Shown piece after piece: positions 9,449 to 17,549 of a DNA stretch of 64,000 nucleotides; position 1 is the first letter of the stretch; each line of letters opens with the position of its first letter. This DNA comes from Acetobacter estunensis (GTDB lineage Bacteria; Pseudomonadota; Alphaproteobacteria; Acetobacterales; Acetobacteraceae): positions 34,895 to 98,894 of the forward strand of contig NZ_JAHRDV010000011.1 of the NCBI RefSeq assembly GCF_019083805.1, written 5' to 3'. Made by a program: the position numbers and the translations under genes. Below the pieces are notes generated by a model that worked only from the letters and a program-made list of their open reading frames with translations, had not been told where the DNA came from and searched no databases.

Positions 9449-10410
9449 CCGTCACTCTCCCTTTTCCACGTGAACAGTCTGCGGGCGAGCAAACCAAGCA
9501 CCATGTCCGTGCCCAACCCGACAATGCCGATCAGGGCCATGGCGGCATACACATTGTCGAAATGCTGGTAACGTGCCTGCTGAGTAATGAACCAGGTGAT
9601 ACCCGAAGACGTGCCGATCAGTTCCGCCACAATCAGATATGTCCATGCCCAGCCAAGAAGGATACGCTGGTCGCGGTAAAGATCGGGTAGAATGCCCGGT
9701 ATCACCACACGAAAGAGCAGTTTCAAGCCCTTCGCACCGAGCGTGCGAGACGCTTCGATCAGCGCGAAATCCAGCTTACGGGTGGTGTTGGCAATGACCA
9801 GTATCTGCTGAAACAGCGTGCCGATAACGATGATGGCGATTTTGGGTGCGTCATAGATACCAAGAATAGCCACTGCGAGCGCACCGAAGGCGGGAGCTGG
9901 CAGATAACGGAAAAAATCCACCGACGGCTCAACAAGGCGCGCCACGGCAGGCAAAGCGCCACAAAGCACTCCAAGCGGCACACCGATCAGTGAAGAGATG
10001 ACGAACCCCCAGAAAATGATCTGGATGCTGTGCCCGAAGGCCTGCGTGATGGAATGCTCCGCACCCGTTGGAGCCGAAGACGTGAAGGCGCGACCAAAAG
10101 CCGTCAGCACCTCACCCGGAGAAGGAAGATAGACGGGATTTGTCGCAACTCCCTGCGGAACAGGCAGGTTTTTTGTTCGCATCTCGCCCACGGCACGACT
10201 GAAATCCGCACGATTCATCCGCATGCCGGATTCGAGATAATCTTCGCCGCCGGGATCAGTGATGAGCACCTGTGGATGCCACACGAAAGGCAGGTAACTC
10301 ACAGCGCTCCAGGCGAGTAAAGGCAGGAGCACCGCCAGAACACCGAACACGCCACGCGCTGTCCGATCGGTCCGACCATACAATCTCCACGAGGCGGAAA
10401 AGCCCTGCAT
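9445..10410 (-). CDS. ABC transporter permease (nitrate/taurine type)
   Basis: This 321-residue inner-membrane permease has a first membrane span near residues 20-40. A long periplasmic stretch with PVYLPSPGEVLTAF follows, a segment typical of TauC/SsuC-like permeases. A BPD_transp_1 domain of about five further spans carries the cytoplasmic EAA loop (EASRTLGAKGLKLLFRVVIPG), which docks on the ATPase. It ends overlapping the ATPase start. The first periplasmic loop (about 40-95) is longer than in most relatives, as is usual for the urea-carboxylase-associated permeases. Confidence 0.9.
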   Translation of the reverse strand: MQGFSASWRLYGRTDRTARGVFGVLAVLLPLLAWSAVSYLPFVWHPQVLITDPGGEDYLESGMRMNRADFSRAVGEMRTKNLPVPQGVATNPVYLPSPGEVLTAFGRAFTSSAPTGAEHSITQAFGHSIQIIFWGFVISSLIGVPLGVLCGALPAVARLVEPSVDFFRYLPAPAFGALAVAILGIYDAPKIAIIVIGTLFQQILVIANTTRKLDFALIEASRTLGAKGLKLLFRVVIPGILPDLYRDQRILLGWAWTYLIVAELIGTSSGITWFITQQARYQHFDNVYAAMALIGIVGLGTDMVLGLLARRLFTWKRESDG

Positions 10411-10430
10411 GGCGGTCTCCTGCCTCAGCC

Positions 10431-11414
10431 TTATTTCGCAGATTCTACGAAGGACGGGTCGATGTAACTATCTACATTTTGCGACGTCTTGTAGACACCA
10501 TAACGAACATTGAAGGAGTCGGAGACGGCTGTGGAACCATAGAGCGAACCCAGACCGTCCTTCTTTGTGAAAACAGTCTTATCATCCGCAATCGTCAACA
10601 GATGCGTCCCCTTAAGAAAACGCTTGTAAGCATCAGGAGAGATACCCGTGCGGGCCGCCATGATACGCAAGGCTTCAGGCTGTGTTTTCGGATCGTTAAT
10701 GTAGGCCACGACATGATCCCATACACCGACCAGTCGCTGCCACTGATCCCGGTTGTCATGCAAGGACTGTGGATCCACGACAATCGTGTCGTAGATCAGA
10801 CCGGGCGCCTCGTGCGACGTGAACACCGGACGCGCGCCAGGCACCATGTGCAGGGCCTGTCCGGCATTAGGTTGCCAGGCAGCCACTGCCGCAACCTCGC
10901 CTGAAGCGAGAACCTGCGGTGTCTCATTGGTCTTGGTGTTGACCAGTTTCACATCTTTCTCGCTCATACCGGCCTTTTCCAGACCCGTAAGCAGAAGGAG
11001 ATGGTCGACGAGGCCCTCTTCGACCGCGATCGATTTACCCTTAAGGCCCTGCATATCGGTGATTCCTGGCTGGGCCACCACCATGTCGTTACCGTCGGAA
11101 TAGTCGGTAACGAGGATCATCTCGCCTTTATGGCCGTTCGCGCCCGTCACCAGAGCGTCGCCATTCGTGGCCATGACGGCATCCAGCTTGTGCGCGGAAA
11201 ACGCATCGAGCGAAGCGCTGTAATCGAACCACTGAAAGTCCGCATCTACACCTGCATTTTTCAGCCACCCCTTATCGATAGCCACCTGCCATGCCACCCA
11301 GCCCGGCCAATCGCTGTAACCGATCTTCAATGTCGCGGCGGACGCTGAGGCGAGAGTCGCAACAGCGCAGACGCCAGCAAACAGGGCTTTGCGAAGAGAT
11401 GAGAGCAGGCGCAT
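10431..11414 (-). CDS. ABC transporter periplasmic substrate-binding protein
   Basis: First gene of the operon. It encodes a 327-residue secreted binding protein with a Sec signal peptide (MRLLSSLRKALFAGVCAVAT, cleavage after ASASA) followed by TLKIGYSDWPGWVAWQVA, the start of a TauA/SsuA/NrtA-like domain of the NMT1 family. The GYSDWPGW motif is shared with binding proteins annotated as urea-carboxylase-related. It should capture a small cationic or neutral nitrogen compound in the periplasm and pass it to the permease. A GGAG site lies eight bases upstream of the ATG. The leader between the predicted transcription start and the ATG is only about 35 bases, and the operator lies within it. 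Confidence 0.9.
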   Translation of the reverse strand: MRLLSSLRKALFAGVCAVATLASASAATLKIGYSDWPGWVAWQVAIDKGWLKNAGVDADFQWFDYSASLDAFSAHKLDAVMATNGDALVTGANGHKGEMILVTDYSDGNDMVVAQPGITDMQGLKGKSIAVEEGLVDHLLLLTGLEKAGMSEKDVKLVNTKTNETPQVLASGEVAAVAAWQPNAGQALHMVPGARPVFTSHEAPGLIYDTIVVDPQSLHDNRDQWQRLVGVWDHVVAYINDPKTQPEALRIMAARTGISPDAYKRFLKGTHLLTIADDKTVFTKKDGLGSLYGSTAVSDSFNVRYGVYKTSQNVDSYIDPSFVESAK

Positions 11415-11426
11415 GGACAGACTCCG

Positions 11427-11454
11427 GTAATACGAATTAGGAAAATCGTATTAC
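11427..11454 (-). promoter_or_regulatory. 28-bp palindromic operator, probably for the NikR-like regulator
   Basis: A perfect inverted repeat: GTAATACGA, ten spacer bases, TCGTATTAC. The total span of 28 bases equals that of the E. coli NikR operator (GTATGA-N16-TCATAC), and the half-sites share a GTAT/ATAC core. It lies 13 bases upstream of the binding-protein start and immediately downstream of a predicted -10 box, so a bound repressor would cover the transcription start. Assignment to the regulator at 8043-8522 is an inference from this geometry and operon membership. Confidence 0.75.
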
Positions 11455-11456
11455 TC

Positions 11457-11485
11457 ATTCTCCGGTGGAATCCCGACCATTGCAA
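11457..11485 (-). promoter_or_regulatory. Predicted sigma70 promoter of the transporter/carboxylase operon
   Basis: Read on the minus strand, TTGCAA (11480-11485) and GAGAAT (11457-11462) are separated by exactly 17 bases, and each matches four of six consensus bases. The palindromic operator begins two bases after the -10 box. AT-rich DNA lies upstream (11490-11580). I found no sigma54 -24/-12 pair here. Confidence 0.5.
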
Positions 11486-11588
11486 CATAAAAATGTTTTT
11501 ATCCCGAAACTAAAATATATTTTACCATAATGTGTTGATTTTATTGTCTTATCTGAAGATGATGTAATTTTAAAATTGAAGGATGAAT

Positions 11589-11623
11589 GAAAAAATGCAC
11601 ATGACAGCCGTAATCATGTGCAT
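11589..11623 (-). terminator. Rho-independent terminator
   Basis: On the minus strand, ATGCACATGA and TCATGTGCAT form a perfect ten-base stem with a nine-base loop, followed by a run of six T. It would end transcripts coming from the PAP2 phosphatase gene or from a separate small RNA in 11624-11759. It insulates the transporter operon downstream. Confidence 0.75.
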
Positions 11624-11759
11624 TGGACTCGGGGTGGACTGTCGATAATTTGCTATTCTTGAATCGATACTCGAGAGCAACGCAGACACCTACAATCTAG
11701 GATGACGAGGCTAGGCTTTGCGGTGAAAAGACGACCATCAGCGGATTGAGAAACGTCCC
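11624..11759. other. Non-coding stretch between the PAP2 gene and its terminator
   Basis: With the operator, promoter and terminator this completes a gap of about 345 bases (11415-11759) without a gene. The 136 bases directly follow the PAP2 stop and precede a strong terminator on the same strand, so they are probably transcribed as a 3' tail or a small RNA. I see no tRNA or tmRNA pattern and no open frame with a ribosome site. Confidence 0.4.
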
Positions 11760-12647
11760 CTATCTCTCCTCTGATATGACACCTTCGCAGCCGCCACTTT
11801 TCCCGCCCAACTCACCATGATGATGCCTTGGAATATGAAGCGTGGCTTTGATCGCGTGTTTGATGGTCTGGGCTTCATCACGCACACTGAGCAGCATGCT
11901 GGCAACGGAGAAGCTAGCGTACAAGAAAAGGCCATAAAAAACGCCAGGCCTACGCTGTTCAAAATCCAGAGCCGCCTGAACAGGGTATGACCGGATCAGA
12001 GGCAGACCTAATTCCACAACAAAAACGCCCAATGCCGAACCCGCCAGCACATCGGTAGGATAATGTATGCAGAAATAGACTCGGCAAAGATTGACCAGAA
12101 TGGCAAAGCCTATCAGCACCAGACCAATACGACGTGAAATCAGCCATACAGACAGCACGAGACCGGCAAGCAAGGCGGCATGATCGCTGGGAAACGATCC
12201 CCAACCTGTCAGGGATGTCGGATCCACCGGCAAAGGCAGCACCACATGTATATCTGCATCATGCAAGGGCCGCACATGACCTCGCACGGCAAGCTGCGCC
12301 AACCGGCTTAGGATACCGGCCAGCATGGAAAAAACGAGCCCATACAAAATGATGCCGCGGTCTGTCCGAGAGGGATGCGCAAACCACAGACCGAATAGGA
12401 CCGCGACAACAATAGCCACAGTCACACCATCGGATGTAAACCAGTACAAGAGTGCATCGATAATATAAGATCGGTTTGCCAGCGTATTTAAAGCTTTAAC
12501 AATGGCGTAATCGCCCGATCCCACATGAAACCGAGCCAGAGCCGTCAGAATAACAAAAAGAACGCCAGATCCGACCAAAATCGTTTTACGACTCAGTGAT
12601 TTATCCGGGTATTCCATACGCGATTCCAGCCTCAGATATCCAAGCAC
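11760..12647 (-). CDS. PAP2-family membrane phosphatase
   Basis: The 295-residue integral membrane protein has about six hydrophobic spans. The three phosphatase motif regions are visible: VRGHVRP, FPSDHAAL (catalytic His) and RVYFCIHYPTDVLAG (nucleophile His with the following Asp). The group acts on lipid phosphates such as phosphatidic acid, undecaprenyl pyrophosphate or lipid A. The BcrC/PgpB-like layout is recognisable, but the substrate cannot be told. The C-terminal tail (about 255-295) is hydrophilic with a His cluster. The start at 12647 is GTG; an ATG ten codons later (12617) is a possible alternative. It stands alone, with its own terminator about 140 bases downstream. Confidence 0.85.
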   Translation of the reverse strand: MLGYLRLESRMEYPDKSLSRKTILVGSGVLFVILTALARFHVGSGDYAIVKALNTLANRSYIIDALLYWFTSDGVTVAIVVAVLFGLWFAHPSRTDRGIILYGLVFSMLAGILSRLAQLAVRGHVRPLHDADIHVVLPLPVDPTSLTGWGSFPSDHAALLAGLVLSVWLISRRIGLVLIGFAILVNLCRVYFCIHYPTDVLAGSALGVFVVELGLPLIRSYPVQAALDFEQRRPGVFYGLFLYASFSVASMLLSVRDEAQTIKHAIKATLHIPRHHHGELGGKSGGCEGVISEER

Positions 12648-12758
12648 TTACTTGGACATTCCAAAACCGAAATACTTCTTCTCTTTTTTACACCAAAGCA
12701 ATCGACAAAAAATATTATAGTGTGTCAAAGCGCAACATTATAACATCAACACGCAAGA

Positions 12759-13295
12759 CTAAGCCTGATCCACCCGGAGCAGTTCCAAAGCACGCGCAAT
12801 CGTCCTAGCTGGAGAAGACAGCGCATTCAAAATCAACACATGCTCATCGGGGCCCGGCGGCTCCAGAGTGGCAAGCTGGCTGTCCAGAAGACTTGCCGGC
12901 ATGAAGTGCCCCTTGCGTCCCTTCAGTCTCTGTTCGAGCACATCACGCGGCACGTTCAGCAGCAGAAACGTGATGTCCACACCGTCTGCGGCCAGCAATT
13001 GCCGGTAAGACCGCTTGAGCGCCGAGCAGGACATGATACCGCCCCCGCCCTCCCGCGCACGGGCGTCGATCCACGCACGACAGGCCTGAAGCCACGGAAG
13101 ACGATCCTCATCCGTCAGCGGAATACCCGCCGCCATCTTCTCGATGTTGCTTTTGGGATGCAGATCGTCCCCTTCCTGAAAAGGCCAGCCGAGTAGATTG
13201 TGCAGCCCTTCGGCCACCATGGTCTTGCCGCTGGCGGTCACACCCATCAACACCACGATACGCGGCGTAATACCCTGGGCTACCGGCTGCTCCAT
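12759..13295 (-). CDS. gntK: Gluconokinase
   Basis: This enzyme phosphorylates gluconate to 6-phosphogluconate with ATP, feeding the adjacent oxidative pentose phosphate genes. The P-loop is GVTASGKT (18-25). EGDDLHPKSNIEKMAAGIPLTDEDRLPW is the hallmark gluconate-binding block of the GntK/IdnK family (split here by wording only), and CSALKRSYR plus KGRKGHFMPASLLDSQLATLE follow. At 178 residues the length is standard. In acetic acid bacteria, gluconate made by periplasmic oxidation of glucose enters central metabolism this way. It is the last gene of the pentose phosphate operon, 30 bases after rpiA, with a good GGAAGAG ribosome site. Confidence 0.96.
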   Translation of the reverse strand: MEQPVAQGITPRIVVLMGVTASGKTMVAEGLHNLLGWPFQEGDDLHPKSNIEKMAAGIPLTDEDRLPWLQACRAWIDARAREGGGGIMSCSALKRSYRQLLAADGVDITFLLLNVPRDVLEQRLKGRKGHFMPASLLDSQLATLEPPGPDEHVLILNALSSPARTIARALELLRVDQA

Positions 13296-13325
13296 GATGG
13301 CCTCTCTTCCTTTTTGGATCGGTTC

Positions 13326-14030
13326 TCAGACCACCGCCAGCCGGGTGACACCATCGGAACCCGCCACGATGGCCTCCGTGGCAAGTCCGACAAACAGACC
13401 GCACTCCACCACACCGATCACCGAGCGGATATCGCGCTCCATCTGCGCCGGATCGTCGATCACTGGAAAGGTGCAATCGAGAATCAGGTTGCCACCATCA
13501 CTGACGAAGAACGCTCCCTCACGATTGCGACGTGGCGAAATCCGCGCACCGAATTTCTCCAGATGACGCGCTGTGCTTTCCCATCCGAAAGGTGTGACCT
13601 CGACCGGCAGAAGCGTGTGCGCGCCCAGATGATCCACAAGCTTGCTTTCGTCAGCTACGATCACCAGACGCTTCGAAGCGGCAGCCACGATCTTCTCACG
13701 CAGCAGCGCCCCACCAAGTCCCTTGATGAGATCCAGCGAGCCACGCTTGATCTCATCTGCGCCATCAATGGTCAGATCCACCACCGCATGTTCAGAAAAC
13801 GTCGTCAGCGGAATCCCAAGGCTCCGCGCCTGCGTTTCGGTCGCGACCGATGTCGGGATACCGAGAAAGCGCAGCCCTTCCGCGTGACGCCGTCCCAATG
13901 CGGCCACCACGAACGCCGCCGTGCTGCCAGTGCCCAACCCCACGACCATGCCATCCTCGACCAGTGCTGCCGCCTGTTCAGCCGCTTGCCGTTTCAGTTC
14001 CTTTGCCATTTCCGACGTGAGTGCTGTCAT
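13326..14030 (-). CDS. rpiA: Ribose-5-phosphate isomerase A
   Basis: Interconverts ribose 5-phosphate and ribulose 5-phosphate in the non-oxidative pentose phosphate pathway. The 234-residue protein shows the RpiA blocks VGLGTGSTAAF (phosphate binding), TIDGADEI with the catalytic Asp pair, KGLGGALLREKIVA and DESKLVDHLG. The ATG at 14030 has AAGGA upstream. It lies between pgl and gntK and completes the branch leading from 6-phosphogluconate to ribose phosphate. Confidence 0.96.
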   Translation of the reverse strand: MTALTSEMAKELKRQAAEQAAALVEDGMVVGLGTGSTAAFVVAALGRRHAEGLRFLGIPTSVATETQARSLGIPLTTFSEHAVVDLTIDGADEIKRGSLDLIKGLGGALLREKIVAAASKRLVIVADESKLVDHLGAHTLLPVEVTPFGWESTARHLEKFGARISPRRNREGAFFVSDGGNLILDCTFPVIDDPAQMERDIRSVIGVVECGLFVGLATEAIVAGSDGVTRLAVV

Positions 14031-14045
14031 TATTCTTATCCTTGC

Positions 14046-14789
14046 TCACTCTTGCGGCTGGCCCGCCGCCTGCCTGTCCACAATCCACTCGATCTGTCCG
14101 TCCGAACGAATGCGGCTGGCCGGTTCCGCCGGATCGCCTGCCCGCACCCGCTCCAGCACTTCCGTCTTGGAGGTGCCGGTGACGAGAAACAGCACATAGC
14201 GGCTCGACGCAATGGCTGGATAGGTCAATGTCAGGCGCGTATGCGGTGCGTCATCGGGCACACACGGCGCCACCCAGCGCGTCTTCTCTTCCAGAACCGG
14301 CTGGCGGGGAAAGAGGGACGCCGTATGTCCATTCTCGCCCAGTCCCAGCAGCACCATGTCAAACAGCGGTTTGTTGGGCATGAGACGGTCTGCGCCATAA
14401 ACCTTCTTCAACTCGGCTTCATAGGCCCGTGCTGCCTCATCCGGATCGCCCCGATCGGGCATGGGATGAATATTAGCGGCTGGCACTTTCACTTTCGAGA
14501 ACAGAATGTCCTGCGCCATGCCCCGGTTGCTGTCAGGGGAATCCGCCGGAACAAAGCGGTCATCGCCAAAGAAGAACTGCACCTTCTTCCACGGAAACAG
14601 GCTGGCGTAAGATGGAGCGGCCATGAGCGTGTAGAGCTTCTTCGGCGTGGAACCTCCTGAGAGCGCAATGCGAAATGTTCTACGTGCTTCACAGGCTTTT
14701 TCCAGCAGAAACGCGGCGACATGCCGCGCCACCGCATCCGCATTCTCCAACACGACTTCCTGAGCCGACATCACGTCATGCCCATTCAT
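14046..14789 (-). CDS. pgl: 6-phosphogluconolactonase
   Basis: Hydrolyses 6-phosphoglucono-1,5-lactone to 6-phosphogluconate. The 247-residue protein is in the DevB/NagB-like family: ALSGGSTPKKLYTLMAAP, FFGDDRFVPADSPDSNRGMA, MPNKPLFDMVLLGLGENGHTASLFP (written across two motifs) and VTGTSKTEVLERV. The ATG at 14789 overlaps the stop of the upstream HAD gene as ATGA, implying coupled translation. A second Met at residue 7 is a possible alternative start. Confidence 0.95.
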   Translation of the reverse strand: MNGHDVMSAQEVVLENADAVARHVAAFLLEKACEARRTFRIALSGGSTPKKLYTLMAAPSYASLFPWKKVQFFFGDDRFVPADSPDSNRGMAQDILFSKVKVPAANIHPMPDRGDPDEAARAYEAELKKVYGADRLMPNKPLFDMVLLGLGENGHTASLFPRQPVLEEKTRWVAPCVPDDAPHTRLTLTYPAIASSRYVLFLVTGTSKTEVLERVRAGDPAEPASRIRSDGQIEWIVDRQAAGQPQE

Positions 14790-15625
14790 GACCTTACTCC
14801 CAAAATGTGATCTTCCAACGCACGGGCAAAGCCTTCATCTTCGCTGGACGCGGTCACGAAGGTGGCCTCCGCCTTCACACTGTCCACCGCCTGCCCCATG
14901 GCTACGGAAACACCGGACGCATGGAACATCGGTACATCATTGGGCTGGTCGCCCAGCGTCATGATCTGCGCAGGCGGCACATCGAGCAGGCGCGAAAGTG
15001 TGTGCACCACGCAGCCCTTATTGGCATCCGGATGCGTCACGTCGAGGTAATAGGGCTGCGACAGTGCCGCAGACGCCTGCTTGCCCAGTGCCTTCTGCAC
15101 TTCGCCTTCCAGCGTTTTCATCAAGGACAGATCATCGCTCACACCGGTGATTTTCACGATGCCGTCCGTGATCGTATCCAGATCGGAACACACGATGGGC
15201 GGAAACTTCACCGTCCACTGTTCACGCGCCACATGCGGATGGTTCAGATCGGGCACCAGCCACTCATTGCCACGATAGAGCCAGACATCCACGCCACGCT
15301 TACGCATCAACCCAACCGTCTGCTTCACCACATCCGGCGGCAAGGTGAGTGACTGGATGACCGAGAAATCGGGCTTCACCATCAGGCCGCCATTAAATCC
15401 GGCAATCGGTGTGTCCAGTTCAAGCGGCCCGAACAGCATTTCCATGCCTTTGGGCGGACGGCCCGACGTGATGGCGAACAGAATACCCAAACGACGCAGC
15501 GCCTTCACGGCTGCAATGGCGCGCTCGGTCAGAACTTTCTCCCGCGTGACCAGCGTGCCGTCCACATCGGCCAGCACGAGACGGACGGAGGCAGGATCAG
15601 CAGCGGGCACGCGGGAGGCATTCAT
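14786..15625 (-). CDS. Cof-type HAD phosphatase, copy A
   Basis: This 279-residue haloacid dehalogenase-superfamily phosphatase has motif I LADVDGTLVT (nucleophile Asp and acid Asp), a C2 cap with the SGRPPKGM segment (motif II region), and motif IV LGDQPNDVPMFHASGVSVAMGQA. This is the Cof/YidA group, which dephosphorylates small sugar phosphates or cofactors. The chosen ATG (15625) overlaps the stop of copy B as ATGA; the frame itself runs to 15682. Its place inside the pentose phosphate operon suggests a sugar-phosphate substrate, perhaps as a metabolite-repair or release step. This is inference. Confidence 0.87.
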   Translation of the reverse strand: MNASRVPAADPASVRLVLADVDGTLVTREKVLTERAIAAVKALRRLGILFAITSGRPPKGMEMLFGPLELDTPIAGFNGGLMVKPDFSVIQSLTLPPDVVKQTVGLMRKRGVDVWLYRGNEWLVPDLNHPHVAREQWTVKFPPIVCSDLDTITDGIVKITGVSDDLSLMKTLEGEVQKALGKQASAALSQPYYLDVTHPDANKGCVVHTLSRLLDVPPAQIMTLGDQPNDVPMFHASGVSVAMGQAVDSVKAEATFVTASSEDEGFARALEDHILGVRS

Positions 15626-16491
15626 GTCATGGTGGCTCCCGGAACACGCGGCAGAATGAAGGTCTCGACCGCTTTGGCCCAACCTTCGTTCTCATTCGTG
15701 TCGGTTATGACATGCGCGTGCGACGCCACCTCGTCCGTCGCATTGCCCATAGCAATCGCCAGCCCCGCGATGTCGAGCATCGGAATGTCGTTGGGCATGT
15801 CGCCCAGACACGCGATCTCGTGCAACGGCACGTCCATCAGCTTGCCCAACTCACGCAAGGCATGCCCCTTGTTGGCCTCAAGCGGCGTAATATCGAGGTA
15901 ATAATCCGCCGACCGCGCCACGCTGGCGCGTCCCGCCAGCAACTCTCCAATCTCGGCTTCCTGCCGGATCAGCAGATCATAATCCGCGCTGGAGCCGGTA
16001 AGTTTACCCACCTTATCTTCGAACGGACCGAAATCACTCACAACTTTGGGCGTAATACCGAGCGTTTTCGCTTCCTGCGGGGCATACCCCGTGGTCGCAT
16101 CCCGCACGATCCAGTCCGTGCCGACAAACAGCCACGGCTCGACGTCATGCACGCTGAACATATCCAGCGTTTCCTGTACAGCATCTTTGGGAAGCGTCAG
16201 GGAAGAGAGCGTGCGACCCTGCGCATCATGGATCAACGCGCCGTTCAGCGCCGCGCAGGGCGTCTCGAGCTTGAGCGCATCCAGATAGCGCGTCACACCC
16301 GGCATGGCGCGACTGCTGACCAGACACACGGCCACACCCGCTTCACGCAAACGAGCAATGGCTTTTACCGTCGCCTGCGTGACCTGCTTGTGAGGCGTCA
16401 GCAGTGTGCCGTCCATGTCACTGACGACCAGCCGGACCACGTCCGTCGGAGGGGCCTTGGCGTCGTGGCGGGCTTCTTCGTCGGTTCTCAT
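15622..16491 (-). CDS. Cof-type HAD phosphatase, copy B
   Basis: A 289-residue paralogue of the next gene. Motif I is VVSDMDGTLLTPHK, motif II region VSSRAMPG, and motif IV CLGDMPNDIPMLDIAGLAIAMG. The two proteins align over their whole length (PYYLDVTHPDANKG in A, DYYLDITPLEANKG in B), which points to tandem duplication. I prefer the ATG at 16491 with GGGGAGAG upstream over the TTG one codon earlier. It follows gnd by about 36 bases and is translationally coupled to copy A. The substrate is unknown. Confidence 0.87.
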   Translation of the reverse strand: MRTDEEARHDAKAPPTDVVRLVVSDMDGTLLTPHKQVTQATVKAIARLREAGVAVCLVSSRAMPGVTRYLDALKLETPCAALNGALIHDAQGRTLSSLTLPKDAVQETLDMFSVHDVEPWLFVGTDWIVRDATTGYAPQEAKTLGITPKVVSDFGPFEDKVGKLTGSSADYDLLIRQEAEIGELLAGRASVARSADYYLDITPLEANKGHALRELGKLMDVPLHEIACLGDMPNDIPMLDIAGLAIAMGNATDEVASHAHVITDTNENEGWAKAVETFILPRVPGATMT

Positions 16492-16527
16492 CAACTCTCC
16501 CCTGAAGGCGGCTTTTCAGGCCGTCAC

Positions 16528-17526
16528 TCAGTTTCCCTTTTCCACATGGCCACCAAATCCGAACCGCATGGCGGATAGCACTTTCTCGGCATAGGTGTTG
16601 CCCGAGCGCGAACGAAAGCGCGTGAACAGCGCCGCCGTCATTACCGGCACCGGCACCGATTCCTCGATCGCCGCCTCGATCGTCCAGCGTCCCTCGCCCG
16701 AATCCTTCACCTGACCGGAGAACTCCGACAATTCGCCATTTTTCGCCATGGCTTCCGCCGTCAGATCCAGCAGCCACGATGACACAACGCTGCCGCGACG
16801 CCAGACCTCCGCGATATCGGCCATGTTCAGACTATAGCGCTGATCCTCCGCCAGAAGCGGGGAGTCCTTGCACTTCATGACGTCAAAACCTTCCGCAAAG
16901 GCCTGCATCATTCCGTATTCGATGCCGTTATGGACCATCTTCACGAAATGACCCGACCCTGCGGGACCGCAGTGAAGGTAGCCCTGCTCGGCCCGTGGAT
17001 CGAGACCTTCGCGATCACGTCCCGGCGTACGCGCGATATCGCCCATGCCCGGCGCCAGCGCACGCAGGATCGGATCGATATGCTCGACCACGTCCTTCTC
17101 GCCGCCGAACATCATGCAGTAGCCGCGCTCCAGCCCCCACACGCCGCCGGACGTGCCGACATCGACATATTCCACACCACGTTGCCGCAACTCGGCCGCG
17201 CGGCGAATATCGTCCTTGTAGAACGTGTTGCCGCCATCGATCAGGATGTCGCCTTTCCCAAGCAACGCGCCAACCGATGTTACGGCGGCTTCCGTGATCT
17301 CGCCCGCTGGCAACATCAGCCACACGATCTTGCGCTCACCCGTAAGCTTGCTCACCAGATCGGTGTCGCTGGATGCACCGACAGCACGTCCATCCTCCGC
17401 ACGCCCCACGACAGCACGCACGGTCTCGGGATCACGGTCATAGACCACGACATCATGCCCATGGCGGGTCAGGCGGACGGCGATGTTGCCGCCCATGCGG
17501 CCAAGACCGATGATTCCGATCTGCAT
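16528..17526 (-). CDS. gnd: 6-phosphogluconate dehydrogenase, decarboxylating, short type
   Basis: Oxidatively decarboxylates 6-phosphogluconate to ribulose 5-phosphate. [19 protein letters not shown] is the Rossmann nucleotide-binding start; [15 protein letters not shown] and [13 protein letters not shown] are family motifs, and the catalytic Lys is in [16 protein letters not shown]. At 332 residues it is the short GntZ/YqeC-like form rather than the roughly 470-residue enterobacterial form. Asp31 after the second strand (VVYDRD) is compatible with NAD preference, as reported for acetic acid bacteria, but this is only an indication. It lies between tal/pgi and the HAD pair. Confidence 0.95.
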   Translation of the reverse strand: MQIGIIGLGRMGGNIAVRLTRHGHDVVVYDRDPETVRAVVGRAEDGRAVGASSDTDLVSKLTGERKIVWLMLPAGEITEAAVTSVGALLGKGDILIDGGNTFYKDDIRRAAELRQRGVEYVDVGTSGGVWGLERGYCMMFGGEKDVVEHIDPILRALAPGMGDIARTPGRDREGLDPRAEQGYLHCGPAGSGHFVKMVHNGIEYGMMQAFAEGFDVMKCKDSPLLAEDQRYSLNMADIAEVWRRGSVVSSWLLDLTAEAMAKNGELSEFSGQVKDSGEGRWTIEAAIEESVPVPVMTAALFTRFRSRSGNTYAEKVLSAMRFGFGGHVEKGN

Positions 17527-17549
17527 GTGCTTGTCTTTCCTCTTGTCTC

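Noticed and set aside
11594..11623. Hairpin considered as an operator of the nitrogen operon
   Set aside because: A perfect ten-base stem followed by six T on the minus strand fits a terminator, and it lies more than 100 bases upstream of the promoter.
11415..11640. Searched for a ykkC (guanidine-I) riboswitch upstream of the nitrogen operon
   Set aside because: The minus strand shows GGGATAAAA (around 11508-11516), faintly like one ykkC element, but the other conserved blocks are absent and it lies upstream of the predicted promoter.
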